From contig WBMZ01011453.1 of NCBI GenBank assembly GCA_013400975.1, positions 1 through 64,000 of the forward strand: a stretch of DNA of 64,000 nt, in the 5' to 3' direction. The first letter of the stretch is position 1, and the number at the start of each line of letters is the position of its first letter. Both the position numbers and the translations under genes were made by a program. Source of the stretch: Atrichornis clamosus (lineage: Eukaryota; Chordata; Aves; Passeriformes; Menuridae). The notes beneath the pieces are model-generated. The model saw only the letters and a program-made list of their open reading frames with translations. It ran no database searches and had not been told where the DNA came from. Of the stretch, positions 39,001 to 63,075 are shown piece by piece.

Positions 39001-42000
39001 GGTTTTAGCTAGTCTCCTCTTGTGACTAGAAGTAGATGACATCAGAATAAAGAAAATTAGTATACAGCCCTTGGAAAGACAAGTAGACTCTGCTACCACA
39101 TCCACTCCCTTCTCAAAATCCAGAAGATATTACAAGGAACTTAGAATAATTCAGCTTCTTGCCAGCTTCTTTAAGCAGTGATTACTGTAGTTTCTCCATG
39201 TTGGGAAATGAGACTGTATTAAGGCTCATAGGGATAACGCAGTTTACTCTGATTTTTTTTTACCCCTGAGAATTTGTTTGCCATAGAACAGTCTTGGCCA
39301 GGAGCTGCAGGCAGAAATCCGTGTTGGGGCTGAATGCAGATGGTAGGCAGCTCTCTGCAGTCTCAAAGGGCTTTACTGGCACTTTTCTCCAAAGCCAGGG
39401 GACAGACCTGAATAGATTTAGGTGTAAATTCTGATTTCACATTACTGTTACCTTGAACACTTGCACTTGAATTACTTTCTTGGGCTAAGTTGCTCTATTC
39501 TACTTTTACCTATGGCCACATTGCCATGGCAAAGTCACTCCTGCGTGTGTATGTTTTAAACGCATAACCTGCCAAGCACTTTGGATTCTTTTGACGTGGT
39601 AGGCATCTATTTTCCAAGTGATTTTCTTGTTTTAAATACAACCTGTAAAGCAAGTGGAGAACATGCTACCAGCAGGCCAATTTGGATTTCCACAACAAGA
39701 CCACTAAAACCCTATGTACACATCTTGCATGTTGTGCATGTGAGTATTCTGCAAGCACATGCCTTTATAGGATCAGCACCTACATAACACGTGTTTGGTT
39801 TCATGCTGTTCTTATGCTGTGATATAATACCTTGTTTTTATAGTAAGTATAGAAAATTAAATTATAGCAGCCCTTGGTTGAAAACAAGAGCAGTGCAGAT
39901 TTTATCTTTCACAGTATCATTTCTCTAAATAAGATGTAGTGTAATGTATGTATTATTATATTAACAAAAATTTTCATTAGCGAACATTTTTGATTTTGTA
40001 TGTCTCTCAATAAATTCTTTTAAGAAGTCAAATTACATGGGTAGTGCTCTGAACATGCACATTCATTCACTCAAAGTATTAGCCAGAGAGTTCATCAATA
40101 GAAATTTTTCCAAAGATTGCAACCAAGTTGTGTATTTCTTACCTCAAGCACAGTAGTAATTTTTTTTTCTTATTTATGAGGTACTCTGCAAGCACCTTTT
40201 CAGTCTAAGAAGAAAGATTCTGGCAATCAGCAGAACATGGAAGGAGGGGTAGGCTGACTGCTGCACGTTACAGAACTATTCAGCAGTACAGAGCCATGCC
40301 TTTTCTTTCTCTTGTTCCAGGGATTTTCATTACCAGAGAGTAACAATCTGAGCTGAACACTTGGAGAAAGGGTCTGGAAGAAGTCAATGTAGTTGCTGTT
40401 TAACACATAACGCAATCCACACTGGCGGTGGAGGTACTTGTAGAAGTACAGATGTTATTCTGGATGCTGTTTGCTTCCAAGGGGTACCCATTGGGATTAT
40501 ATCCTTGTTAATGGTTTCAAATACACTCCAGGAGTTCTTCATGAGTCCTAAGGTGCTTTACAAACCCAGCATCATAAACATGCAAAGTGCAGGAGCAGCA
40601 GTGAACTTCTGAGCTCTCTATTTAAGCACCTCAGAACTCGTGATGTTGGGTGCAGCGTAAGAACATGCTGGGCTCACAGAGAGCTCTCTCTACGCCTGCA
40701 TCACTTTTAATAGGTTATAGGGAGGAGCGCGGGAACAAAACACGTTTTAGAAACTAGTCACAACGAAATCATACTACTTTGAGAAAGACACAGAGGAATT
40801 AAAGGAGGAATACTGGCTAGTAACAAGTCCTACCAGTTCTAGAGCTGTGTTAGGACACTGAAATCTGCTGAGACTAGTGGCCACAAGACTGGAAGTCTTC
40901 AGGGGCACTGACACATACATGTGCAAAAGGCTGACATGAATTCCAAGGAATTTAAAGTGACTCCAAAACTGGTATTAAGTACAGCTTAAGTTCATTTTTG
41001 TAATTATTTTCCATATCTATAAATGCACTTACTGTAGTTATTTGTGTACTACAGGAAAGGACAGAACTTTACCTATAAATAGGTTTGAAAAGATAGACAG
41101 AGTGTTTTTGCATATAAGAATGTTTTCTTTTCCTGTGTGACTTTAATGGGATAGATGCCAATGCTTTTATGAATTATGAATGCAGCAGTCTTCTTTCCAA
41201 ATGAAGATGTTGGAAGTGTGCCACTGGAACGAGGTGCTCATATTACATACTGCCAGCAATTTTCTGTTGCTTTAATGAAACCTAAATTACTAAAGCACTT
41301 TTCTTTTGAAAAACATTACTCTTGCCTATAATGACGTTGCATTGCATATTCTCCTCTAGAATAAAAGAGGGAAAAATCATCAGGATAGAAAGCAATGTGA
41401 ATCATGGTTAAAAGGGAAATTCATACGCTATGCCCCTGATGTAAACAACTGTTTGTATATCACCTACCTTCCTCCTTCAACAAAACATAATCCAGGTTTA
41501 TGACTGATCAGGCATTTGTTACTATTCTTATGCATGTTTTGGGTTTTTCCCCCCCTGCAATGATTCTCTTTTTAGCTACCTGAAACAAAGTAATTATTTA
41601 GAATAATTTAATCACTGTATTGTAAATGGAAATTTTGCTTGAGGAAACGTTCCCTATTTAGGAGGAGAATTTTGCACTGAAATACAATTCAATTTCTGTT
41701 TAAAAAAGAAAGCAATAGCATATGTAAAGTTTGGCCTTTTTTTCACATTATTAAGTCTCAAGAATACTTTTAGAAAAAGAGAAAGTATTAGTCTACGACC
41801 TTTGACAAACCTGGAGGTCAAATACCCCATGTGAAGAAGGTCCCAAGAAAGCCAGTGAGGCTGCACTGCTTCATCTGCACAGGTTACAGAGCAGCCAATG
41901 GTGCCACAGCTGCTCTCAGCCTGTTAACAGCTAATTGCAACAGAACTAACAAATCCTGTTTAATAATATGTACTTATTGCAATATACTATATATACCTTC

Positions 42001-42850
42001 ACATTTTGTGCTCTCAAGCAATTGTTATCTTCTTCTGCTAACATGTAGAAGGTTTTTACAAGAGGATACAAAATGTTGTTTGCCTTAGATCATTTTATAG
42101 ATGATCTATAGCAAAGTTATAGAACATAGCAATGTTTTCCATTAGTTCCAAAGCTGCACCACATCTCAGAGCTCATGTGGAGGTATTGCAGGTTTTGTAG
42201 TAGCACCTCAGATAAGAGGTACAAGTTCTCGTGAACAACAGGTCTCCCCCCATGGTTTTTCTTTGCAATAACTCAGTATATAGCATGAAGAATGTTACTT
42301 CACACCAAGGGCTCATTTTTAAGGATATCCTCTAGCTTCCAATTTGCATGCACATTTATTTTACACTACCTTAGAGTCAAAACAACAACATAATAAAAGG
42401 GAATCAGAAGATAAGTGCACAGAACAATAAGTACTACTGAAAACCATATTAGCTCAGAAAAATATTAAAAAGGGAAAGAACAAGAAGGGAAAAAAACCCC
42501 CAGTGAAATTAGGTTTTAAAAAGTGGCAGAAGCTCTATGGGATATTTTTTCCCAAGAAAGCCTCAAACCTGGTTATGTTTTATAAATGGGGTGCCAAATC
42601 CAGACAATTTTAATGTTAGGCAGAACTCTGCACCCGTGAAAACTAATTGTAGCACTCTCTGACCTTAACAAAACAAAATCAGACCATGTGAGTACCTTCT
42701 GGTTTTTCTATAATGCATAATATTCCTGCATTCTGTTTCCTACTCTGCATTTCTGTGAGTTGATAGTATGCTTGCATGATTAAGATATAAAGCTAGAAAA
42801 TGTTTTAATTCAAATATTATTACAAACTAGAGAGAAGTCAGATAAAACCA
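33059..42850. other. Gene-poor interval, no exon recognised
   Basis: No coding exon or clear transposon. A GC-richer block at about 35720-35960 and another at about 38640-38950 contain only short, unrelated open frames on both strands. T-rich tracts occur near 37010-37032. The motif cluster at 34080-34135 is listed separately. Confidence 0.45.
34080..34135 (+). promoter_or_regulatory. Candidate enhancer: GATA, octamer, AP-1 and CArG motifs in 56 bp
   Basis: Four consensus transcription-factor sites lie within 56 bases: AGATAAG (GATA factors, 34080-34086), ATTTGCAT (octamer, POU factors, 34094-34101), TGACTCA (AP-1, 34115-34121) and CCAAATATGG (CArG box, SRF, 34126-34135). All are exact matches seen in the sequence. 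The gaps of 7, 13 and 4 bases are compact enough for a regulatory module. Whether it acts, and on which gene, is inference. A chance cluster cannot be excluded in a 64-kb window. Confidence 0.4.
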
Positions 42851-42857
42851 GAGATTT

Positions 42858-42863
42858 TTTATT
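42858..42863 (-). promoter_or_regulatory. Candidate distal poly(A) signal for PCGF5
   Basis: The minus strand reads TTTTGTGCAATAAAAAATC, with AATAAA at 42863 to 42858 and T/G-rich sequence beginning about 7 bases downstream (tctggttttatctg). It is about 9.5 kb past the PCGF5 stop codon. It is one of several such signals and the choice among them is not decidable from sequence. Confidence 0.25.
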
Positions 42864-45800
42864 GCACAAAATAAATTATATAGAAACAATGCAACAAAAC
42901 AACTCGTATTGTAGGCTGCACAACAGATGTTACAACATGAATATATTTATTGCTTTGAGAAAGGAGCAATTCAGTGCTAGTAAGCAGATTAGTTATACTT
43001 CTTGCTCATCTAGGTTTTTCATAAAATTAATCCAGCTGGGCTAGAGGCATCTTGCAGCATACAGGTCAGGCCAAATTGTCATTTGTTATCAGCCATTATA
43101 AAGGTGCTGTAAACCTTCTTGACATTAGCGTGAAACGCTCAATTTAACATCACCAGTACTGAGCCATACAGGTAGTTCATTATTAGGGATATCATTACAT
43201 ACCTGATACACTTTTACACAAGATTGTAGAGGTCCATTTACAGGGTTTGCAGGAGCTGCTGTTCCAAAATAAGTCTTGCTTACAAATATTGATGCAGATT
43301 TGAACAGGCTTCACTCTACATCAAGAGGCACAACCATGGGGCTTTGCCAAAAAACCCCAAGTACCAGCACTTCCCTTACCTAATTGTAAAATTGATCAGT
43401 CAGTTAGTGCTGACTCAGTTATAAATGTCTCATTTTTTCCAGGGCCACACTCAGCTTCTAGATTAAAAACCCCTCTCACATTCCTTTGGTAGAACTGGGT
43501 GAAATTTACAGTGCTTTTTTAAATACTTCAAAACACAACATATTTGGTTCTTCAAAAGATACAAGCCTGCAATACTGGTATTGCACTCAGATCAAACGGA
43601 TTTTAGTCTTTAAATTGCTACTTTGTGGACCCTGAGATGCTGACCCTAATGAATTTATACAGAAATTAGCTCTTAACAAAAATTATAAAAGTGGACAATG
43701 TTCATATAATAAAACACATAAAATCCTGATCAATTGCAGATCTTTGTGAAGCATGCATATAAATGAGAAAATGCCATTTCAAGTGTTCATAGTCTGAGTC
43801 AAATTCTCCCCCAGTTTGTCAAGGACACAAGTATTTACTCAGCTGAGTTTCTACTGATGAATTCTACTGCTAGTATACACACTCAGTGTTGCAAAACTTA
43901 CTTATGAGAAGGTTAATATAATAAGAGTAAATTTAAACAATATTAGTCACCCATGAAAGGAAATTAAGTAAGGAAGTGGGAAGTCTGGCTCATTTCAAGT
44001 CTTAGCTATAAGGATAATTATAGAAAGTCACTCCACTGAGGTCAAGCTGAAGAACTTAACTGAGCATCAGACCCATGGAAATCCCGTAGAATCCCACTGA
44101 AATAAGAAAATAGATTTTGGATTGTACACTAATAACTACAAACAAATACGGTTGTCACTCCTTACTGTACTTTTAATAAAATTCTTGGCTTTATTGGTTT
44201 TTTCCCCCCTGAAACTGTGTTAATGCATGATGATGAATCAAAATACAGTTAAATAGCTGCAAAATATTACAAATGAATTATTCTGATTTTAAAAAATAGT
44301 ATTTGTACAAATTCTCAGAAACCTTAGTGATGCAATCATGTTCCACACATGTACCCAGTGGTAGTTTCCTTTGAAGGAAAGTATTAAAATTGACTAATCT
44401 TGCATACTTTTTCATCCAGGGGACTGTTTATTAAATACTGTACGTAAAATTCTGTCATCTTATAAAAATGTTTGTAAGCATAGTAAGATTCAACTAAACA
44501 ACCAACTATACCCTGAAATGTCCATTAAAACACATACATCACAAAAAATGGTTAGCATTTTTTTATACTTGTCATGAAGTAGAAAAGTTATAAGGCAGGA
44601 TGAAGCTGATACTGAAGGTGAAAAACAGCACCACAAGCCTATCCTTTGCAATTGGTTTCTGATCAGACACAAAATATATTATCATAGTCAGATATAACTG
44701 ATTAAGGTGAGAAATGCATTTAGCCCAGCTGTACTAACTATACAGCTTCACACAGAATAAACATTCCATAAATCAACAGAAAACGCATTTGAGCACAAAA
44801 AATAAAAACATGTAAGTGATTCTCTAAGCAGCATTTTGTTTTCTTTTTTTTTTTCCAAAACATTAACATAGATAGATATTGGACTGATTAAATATCTACA
44901 AGTGCTTTTCCTTTACAAAAATACATATATTCTTAATAGTAGGATAGACTGTCATTAACAATGACCTGTGTTTTTTTCACTTCAATTTGAATGATTTATA
45001 AGCTAAATTTTACAACCACAAAAAGGTTTATTTGTAATAGGATGTTATCACTTTTGACAAAAAGCTTAAAATATTTTATATTTTAAAACAAATTAGCAAC
45101 TTAAGATCACAATATGTTCTATGAGCTCCTAAATACTGTGAGGGCTGCTTTATTAAAAACTGGTAACTACTGATCAAATGCAAGGAAGCATTAGAACATT
45201 ATTACTGCTCACCATAGGCTCCTTTCTTATCATAACTTGGATCACAGCTTATATAAGGACACTTAGGCCCCCACCCCCAAAAAATCCATTGAGAGTAACT
45301 CTATATCATCTATTCAGTAGCCTGGAACATCCAACAATTCAGGCTTTGCATTAATTTTAAAAAATGCAAAATACTTTCCTTTCAATAGTTTAGTCTGCAA
45401 TAAGGGAAAAAATGGTGCATTGCTTCATGTTTATGCTAAGAAGCTTCTATTTGAGGAAGAAAATACGATCAGTAAGTATTTAGAATGAAATCTTTCAGTC
45501 AGCTAAGTAATTAAATTGACCTATTACTTTCCAGTTTAGTTAATCACTATCCTGGAAGAGGAAATCAAGATAATTTGGATTTTTTTATTCAGTTTTATAC
45601 TGCACAAGTAAAATAATCACTTCTTGCTAATCAATGGTCTCACATCAAGGACAGCAATGCCATTTGCTAAAAAAATAGCTATAAAAATCTGTAAAACATA
45701 CTTAATATCTTCTCATTATCCTCCAAGTCTGTCCTTTCCAACCCTCCAAAATATCACTGAACTACGACTAGAAACCCCAAAGGTAACTTGGTGACTATTT

Positions 45801-48800
45801 TGTGCTTTGGAAGGTTTACAGGATTGACTGCACACTGAGTTTTTTGTTAGTTCACAGGCCAGGTATAGCAGACACATCAGTAAATGCAAGCCTTTGTGCT
45901 TTTCTTCAGGAACATGAGCTAGGACTCAGAGCTACTCTATGTCTGTTAACTCACTCTTTATGCTATTCCTGTTGATTTATCCTTTTCTCTTTTGTTTTGG
46001 AAACTGCTAGGTGTGCCTAATCCTTTGGCTTGGTGACACAGACAACTACTACTGGTTCACTTCTGCTCGATTGATTCCAGGTGTACCTCCTGACCACCGC
46101 ACTCCAGAAAAGTGTCAATGTCATATTCCAAGTCCGTTTCTGGTAGCTTTACCTTTGGTATTAAATAGGTTCCTTAAAACTATTAGGCAATGAGATTATC
46201 CATAAAAATAGTTTATTTTTAAAAAAACTTGTTTTTATGAACAAACTAAATATCTGACAACGAAGACTAATTTTAAACCAATTAGTACGTGATATTTTTC
46301 AGTAAAAATGGAGCATGTTTCATTTCACTGCATCAAAATTCAGGAGACAACAGGAACAATATCTACCATACTGAATATAATACAAAACTGAATTTTAGGA
46401 GTAGAATACCATCATAAAATATGTGCCTTGCACTTTGACAATAAACATCTTCATTACAACTTCATTTGTAATAAAAACCTTAGTATGTTAACTAGCAGCA
46501 AAAACATTTTACTGTTGCAGCGATTTTGTATATTGTATAGTAACCTTCTCTTAACTCTTTGCTTTCCACTCACTATCATGAGGAAAAAGGAAAATGCACA
46601 GTAGCCACTTCTGTTCACCTCATCCTGTCAACTATCAACCATGTTAGAAGCATTTCCTAGAAACACATATAAAAGTTATTTCAAAGAAAAGTACACCTAA
46701 TGGTTCAGAAAACCCAGCAAAGTCAAACCAATGCCTCTCTTTGGTTAAAATTAATGTAACAGCAAAAACTTCCACTTGTAGACATCTTTCGTTCCAGAAT
46801 CTCTCCTCCATCCTGAGTTTACAGAACTTGGTCTCCTTCTGCAAATACAAAAGATAGCCTGGACACTTCTACCCATGCACAGAGCTCCTCCGCTTCGCTG
46901 CCACACTCCTGAACCATAGAGACCTAAATTGCTTACTAGAGAATGAAACAACATCCTTACTCAACTGTAGTGGCAAGCTACTTGAATTTAAAAGATTTAT
47001 GGCACATACCTTGGATGGAAGAATCTGTCAGAAATTCATTAATTAATCAATTTCCTATTCTGGAATCTAATGTTTTACTCTGATCTATAGACAGTGCAGA
47101 CAGTAGTTAAAAAGGAAAATCAACAGGTAGATCTGCTTATGAAGGAAAATACATTAACACTACAAGGTCATCTTTTGGAGGACATTCCTACAATGGATGT
47201 TTCAGCTGAGGTCTGAAGGTCAGACAACCCCTATGTGACAAAATTAGTGGAAAATGTGCAGTTGGAAGCTTTCACATATCCTTTAGGTGAATCCTGTGTC
47301 TTGGAATTAATCCTGGAACACACTCCAGTAGACTACAATTCTTCCTCAAACAAATGTCTTTAGCTGAAACCCTTGTGGAAGCATGACCTTGTTCAAACTG
47401 GCTATGAAGGACTGAAAATACAGAACTGTGAAATCTTGCTCAATCCGTAAGAGCTGCCTGATGAGTGAAACCGGTGACCTGATGCCTCATGCAATTTCAC
47501 CTTTATAACTCCTCAATGTTTTTACTTGCTGGGTATGAAATGGGATGGGGCACGGGAAGGGAGAGAGCACGGGAATGGACATAAGATGTGCAAGAACCTA
47601 GAACTAATTACAGGACAGAGGGTGCCTGTTTAGACATTTTAACTCAGAGAAATAATAACAAAGCATGAAGTAAAATGAGAGGGAAATATGCAGCACGATA
47701 CATGCATTTTTGTAGGAAGTAGAGACGCCTTCAATCTGCCAGATTAAGTGAAGAAACTGGACCAAGCCCTTGGATAAGTATGCAAGTCTTAAGTGCCTTT
47801 GCATCTTTCCAGGACAGAAATGAGTTTGATCAGCGCATGTAATTGAGCAGTATTTTATGTAGCCCTTCTAGAAACAAGGCTCAATCTATGTATTTTGAGA
47901 CTTAAGACTGGTTTTGAACAGCTGTCTGTTCTCTAACATTTCTACCAGACATAGTATCTGGCTGAGCTGGATGCTATTCCTTTTGTTGCAAGTCCTCTCA
48001 AGAATGTTTTTTCCTTGGGAGTGAATGAATGCCTCTTGTTGTCTTCAGTTATATGAAAATGTAAAAAAACCCACAAACAATACAACTCAGTGATTGGCTC
48101 AATTAAAGGACTAAGCCCTGGACTATTTTGTTATTTTAGAAAACAGCAGAGAAGGAAAAATTATTTAACTTCTCTCACAAAGTCATGTATAACATGGGAG
48201 AGATGAGATGAAACTCTGGACCATAACTTTGTCTGCTGCAGAGAACAAGAGCCTAGCTTATATCTAAATGGAATGGGATCAGTCTCTTTCCTCCTGCAGA
48301 TACACTAGAACTGGTTTTGATAAGAGCAGGAAAGTCAGTCAAATTGCTGAAACCTATGGAGAGAAAGAGACCAAGATCCAGAACTGAAGGGCTCCTCATG
48401 CAGAAAAGGGAATATTTTCAACATAAAAGTAATTCTTTTAATACAATTTCTACTGAGATAAGGGTTTTAAAATTTAAATTATCTAAAAGAACACATTTCT
48501 TTTTATCCTTGTTTTCCATGAAAGCTTTTCAATACAGTATGTTTATGAAATATTCTTGCTGAAAATATTAAGACCATAGATAAAATACAGAAGCAAATAT
48601 TACCCTGTCAAATGCAAATAATGGGCTTAAAAGGTATTCTGTATTAATAATCAGGCACTTTGCTTTGTATAACATTTTCAGTAAAGTCAAAATAATACTT
48701 TTATAATTTTTTTTTTGCATAACTGCAAGCTAGCTGAGTATGCACAATATATTTCTAGCACTGCATACTCCTAGGACCCAAATCCGAGAAGCTTTCATGT

Positions 48801-51489
48801 GAACAATACCTACTATAGTGATGAGTCACTTAAGTTATTGTAGCAATTTTATTTGGTATTTCCAAAAAAAAAAAAAGAGGTCATAGGATTAGGCCCTTAG
48901 ATACCAGGAGTGTAGTAATGCATCATGGAAGACACACGTCTTGATTAATCATCTAATTCCATATTGTTTGAGATATTATAGGATCTTGTTACTAGATAAA
49001 TGCAGCAACCAGCTATGTTCAACAAGAAGTTGCTTATGATTTTCATTAATGAATTTTTCACTTCAAGGGAAAAACACCAAGGAGCATCAAATGTGCTAAA
49101 TAAGAGACAGCAAGGTTAGGTAGTAGTGCGGAATTTTTTAAGTCCCTCTGCAGTTAGATACTGCTAATATGGGAAAGCCATAGAAACACAGTGGCAGCAA
49201 CACTTATTTTATATTCCTTTACAAGCATGCAGTGGTGACACTTTGTCATGGAAATGCTCAGAAAGTGTGACTCTATCCAGGCATCTGCTCTAGCATGGCA
49301 TATGGTGCAGTCTGAAGGGAATGCTTAGGTACTCATTTCACTGTACCCCATCTTTAGCACACAGGAACCTCTACAGGCATTCTCATATTCCTGTGGTGCT
49401 CAGATAGTCTTAATTGGCACAAATGAATTAAATATGCATATCTGTAGAGACATGGCACATATGTACTATATGAGAGAGAAATTTCTTGTAAAGAAGGCAA
49501 TGCCTGTGTTATACAAGCTGCCCAGTTAAGATATATATTTCTCTGGCACTTCACTTTTACAAAAACTATTGAACTATAGCAGTACTCAGGCACTGTGCCA
49601 TCAAATCAGAAATGCATAATGTGTAGGTGGTTAGTTCATATGCATTTAATGCCACCATTCTCAGCTGGGAACATGGATTCAGATCTGTCAGTATTTTCCA
49701 TGCTTAAAATGAAGATTTGCCTTCTGTAATCTAGGTTTATGTTGCATCAAGAAAATACCATGAGTCAAAACAATGTCCAATTCTGATCAAGAGAATTTAT
49801 GGTTCTCTGAATTATGAATACAGGAAGTTATCAAACAGTCAAAGAAAGCTTCTATTAGTTGCCATTCCAAAGCCAATACAAAACAGTGCTATTCCAAGGG
49901 TCCTGTTAAGTGGATGGATTAAAAATCATGTGTTCCTGTCTTTTTAAAACCAGTCTGTTCAAATTTGTCAAAACAGTAAACACAATTGTTCAGAAAAAAA
50001 TTGTGCCCTGAACCAAGCTAAAATTATGCTTAAGCATCCTAGCATTAGTTTTGTGATAAACTGAAACAGGTGTTTTATGCCAAGCAAATCTACAGTGAAA
50101 ATTCTGGTATAAAACCACATCAAATATATAAAAACTGTAAGGTGTCATTTGTATGTGCATGTAAATATTTACAAATAATATCCTATTTCTACCGTACAAA
50201 ACAACTGTATATACTAAAGAGAAGAAAGATTTGCAGTCAGAATGCATGCTCTGCTCTTCCAAGCTGTTCCATGAGGAGGGTCTCTATATACACTCTATTT
50301 TTCCCTAGAGACTCTGCAGAGAAGGGCCCTCCCTCCACGGAGTCTCTTCTTTCTGTCCAGTAGCGCATTGCGGACTGGGTGGGCAAAAGGATGACTGCTC
50401 CCTGCAGCCACCATGTGCACCCCCTCCCATTCTTGGGGCAAACCAGTGCCTGTATCGGCCAGCACACTGTGCCTGCAGAGGCGGGCAGCAGCTTCCTAAA
50501 TGTTTTGCTTCCCCAGTTCCACTGGCACCTGCACAATATGTGCAACCTTGACCTGCAATGGCAGGTTTCCTAAACAGACTGCTACCGACAGCATCTTTGT
50601 TCCTGCCTGTCACACGGGCTGTGGAGCGCAACGGTAGAATTCAACCCGACGATGTAGGATTCCTCAAGTCATCAATGTCAGAACTCCTAACAACGTGAAA
50701 GGGGCCAGATTTAATCCACAACATGCTTATTTCTCCTACTGAACATACTATTGTACGTGAACATAAACTTACAAAGGAATTACAGCCTTGCATCTGTCTT
50801 TTATATTTGATCCCAAGAAAGGATTTTCACTTCGTCTAAGAATAACCAGTTCACTCTACAGTAGCTTGTGAAAAATGGATTTGGTTGCTTTTTGCTGTAT
50901 GCAAAAGGCATAAAGAAAGTAAATAGCTATCTACAACACTAGCAGGCATGTATTAAGTAGAAATTACATAACGTTACTGAACTGTAAGTATCTCCAGAGA
51001 ATTTGAAGAGAAAAACTCAACTGACTTTTAAGCAAAGACAAGGGAAGACAGAAAACATATGCATTGCTATGCTCCCTGCAACATCACCAAGAACCCCAAC
51101 AAACATTCCATACTAGAACCATTATGCTTGCAATACCTAAGGCAACAATCACTTTTTATCCAGCACTACCAGGTCTTAGGAAAAAAGATGACCTGAACAA
51201 TTTTTTTGGTCAGACTGCTTATCTTCAGTATTGCATTACGTCTAATTTTATGGAAATAGTTTTATGATGTGACTTTAACAAATGAAAATTTCTGTAATGA
51301 ATTCTAAACTCCAGATAGCCACAAGAGATACAGTATGTAATTAAAGCTATATATTATTTTTGTCTTAGCATATTATAGACCTCTATTCAATCTTAAAAGG
51401 AAATGTTTATAATGAAAATTAATAATTATGTAAAATTTTGCCTTGGTCATAATTTTGTAGTGGAATTTATTTGTTCCATAGACATTTAT
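42864..51489 (-). other. AT-rich stretch, possible extended PCGF5 3' UTR or intergenic DNA
   Basis: No exon or modern transposon was recognised over 8.6 kb. The stretch is strongly AT-rich except for a GC-rich islet at about 50270-50650. Fragments near 43800-44110 (caaattctcccccagtttg, gtcactccactgaggtcaa) resemble old amniote interspersed repeats, but too weakly to annotate. It lies downstream of PCGF5 on its strand and could be transcribed as part of its 3' UTR. Confidence 0.3.
44190..44195 (-). promoter_or_regulatory. Candidate poly(A) signal for PCGF5
   Basis: The minus strand reads AAACCAATAAAGCC; AATAAA lies about 8 kb past the PCGF5 stop. Listed as an alternative end of a long 3' UTR. 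Confidence 0.2.
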
Positions 51490-52315
51490 ATTATTTTAGC
51501 TTCTTGTTATGGAGGCTTTATTAGAAGAAATGTAATCTGACCAGAAGCCATTTTTCCAAAAATAGCTAGTATCCCAAATTCCAAACTTTAGGGAAACCAT
51601 AAAAAAGTGCAATCACAAAGGCTGCAATGCTTTTAAGCAATATTAGCAGAATCTATTTAGAAGATTTAAAGTTACTATTTTGAATGATCATGTTCTACAT
51701 CTCTTGTTCAGTGTAATTAATCTTCATTCACTGCAAAAGGACTGTTGCACACTCATGAGTGAGCTATACCTGGACCCATGAGAACCTTATCAAGGAAAAG
51801 GTAGTGGCCCAATCACCACTTTTCTAAATATATTTTCTATACAAAATATTGTCAAGGTATAATCCTTAGTTATTTGTACAGTACTCTATGATTGAAACAA
51901 CAATATTCAGTAAAATAGTAAGTGTGTGAAACTGCAACACCACATGGAATGAGCACTCTGCCATTTTGCTAGTGTAATCAATAGTAGGACCAGAAAAATT
52001 TTCTAACACGCAAGCAAAAATATTCCATAGTTTTTGAATCTTGACTGTACACTTCATGATTTTGGCTATGATTTGCAGCACACTCTTAAGATACACAAAT
52101 ATCTTATGCACATTTCAGTAGCAGAATGGCACTTGGCTTGCTCTAATAGAAACAACAGAGATGCAACCGACAATTTTAAGAAAGACAATGTCCTTATTTG
52201 CATGCTGAAAATCTGGCTGTGTCCCCCCAATCCAGGCACATCCATTCATTGTGCAATCTGTCGATGGGTAAACAAATAGTGCAGGATTCATCTCAGTGGG
52301 ATCTGGCCCTTTGGT
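51490..52315 (-). other. PCGF5: PCGF5 3' UTR (minimum extent)
   Basis: The sequence directly after the PCGF5 TAG stop is AT-rich and has no splice donor of note, so it is the 3' untranslated part of the last exon. The first AATAAA downstream is at 51522 to 51517, which would give a 3' UTR of about 0.8 kb. Further signals lie much farther left (44195 and 42863). The AT-rich, transposon-poor stretch from 42.8 to 52.3 kb could be a much longer 3' UTR, and it contains a Pumilio-type UGUAAAUA on the minus strand at 50173 to 50166. Confidence 0.55.
51517..51522 (-). promoter_or_regulatory. Candidate proximal poly(A) signal for PCGF5
   Basis: The minus strand reads TTCTAATAAAGCC. It is the first AATAAA after the stop codon, about 0.8 kb downstream, but no strong G/T-rich element follows it. 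Confidence 0.35.
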
Positions 52316-62216
<9,901 letters not shown>

Positions 62217-62999
62217 CTTTCAGAGGGAAAAAACAGATTTCACATTAAATGGAAACTAGCATTTTAAGTAATTTTGTGCTTAAGTAATAAAAACTTTTGA
62301 GTAATGAGTTGCATTTTCCTGGTAAATAAGAAATCCTGTCAAATCCAACAGATTTTAGCTTGAGAGACAACATGCATTAAAGCTTATCTCAAACACCTCT
62401 TAAATGGATTTATTTTAGAAATAACCAAGGAATTTATCTTTTAATGTATAAAGACCAGAATGAAACAAAAGAGAGAAAACATACTCTAGTATTTTTAGAT
62501 TTTGAATTTGTGTTACACACAAACAATAGTGTTACTAAAAGGAACAGACTGGAAAAGTAGTATTCAATATTAAGGTCCAGCTCATGAGTAGAAAGCATGA
62601 AAATTATAAACTTTATTATCATATTAAGTGTTCAAGTGGTTTGGTAATAAGCCTGTTATGAAAAACTGAACAGACTATTCCCTACTCACCACACCACAGA
62701 CAAACCTTTATCTTGGCAGGATAAAGAAGACCACTAAGCATCCATGCTGCTCTGATTTGACAATTCTCAGTGCCCAGCATAATTAATTTGAACTATTTAA
62801 ATCTGCCATGAGTTTGTATACCAGAAGACAGTACACAGCACAGGCATGTCCTCTGATACCCTGATATTAGTGCCAAAACTAGTTACTACAGCCCCTTCCA
62901 CTGGACACACTGCAGTCACCTTTGTTGCTGAAGCTAAAATATTTTTCTTTTCTCTGAATTTAACGAACTCTACTATCCATTTAATTTATCATTTTTAGT

Positions 63000-63075
63000 T
63001 CTTCTTCCTCTCCCAGTCTCTCTTATCCTTCAGCTTCCTCTCTTTCATTCCAGTTCCTTTTCCTTCCTATGCTCT
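63000..63075 (+). repeat. Pyrimidine-rich tract in a PCGF5 intron
   Basis: About 75 bases that are almost entirely C and T on the plus strand (purine-rich on the gene's strand), without a regular unit. No exon or splice role is evident. Confidence 0.5.

Noticed and set aside
43798..44110. Fragments resembling old amniote repeats (caaattctcccccagtttg; gtcactccactgaggtcaa).
   Set aside because: Matches are short, discontinuous and recalled from memory; not enough to annotate an element.
336..52315. Possible additional protein-coding genes of the region such as PPP1R3C or ANKRD1.
   Set aside because: No frame in the interval resembles either protein; PPP1R3C would show a long uninterrupted coding exon.
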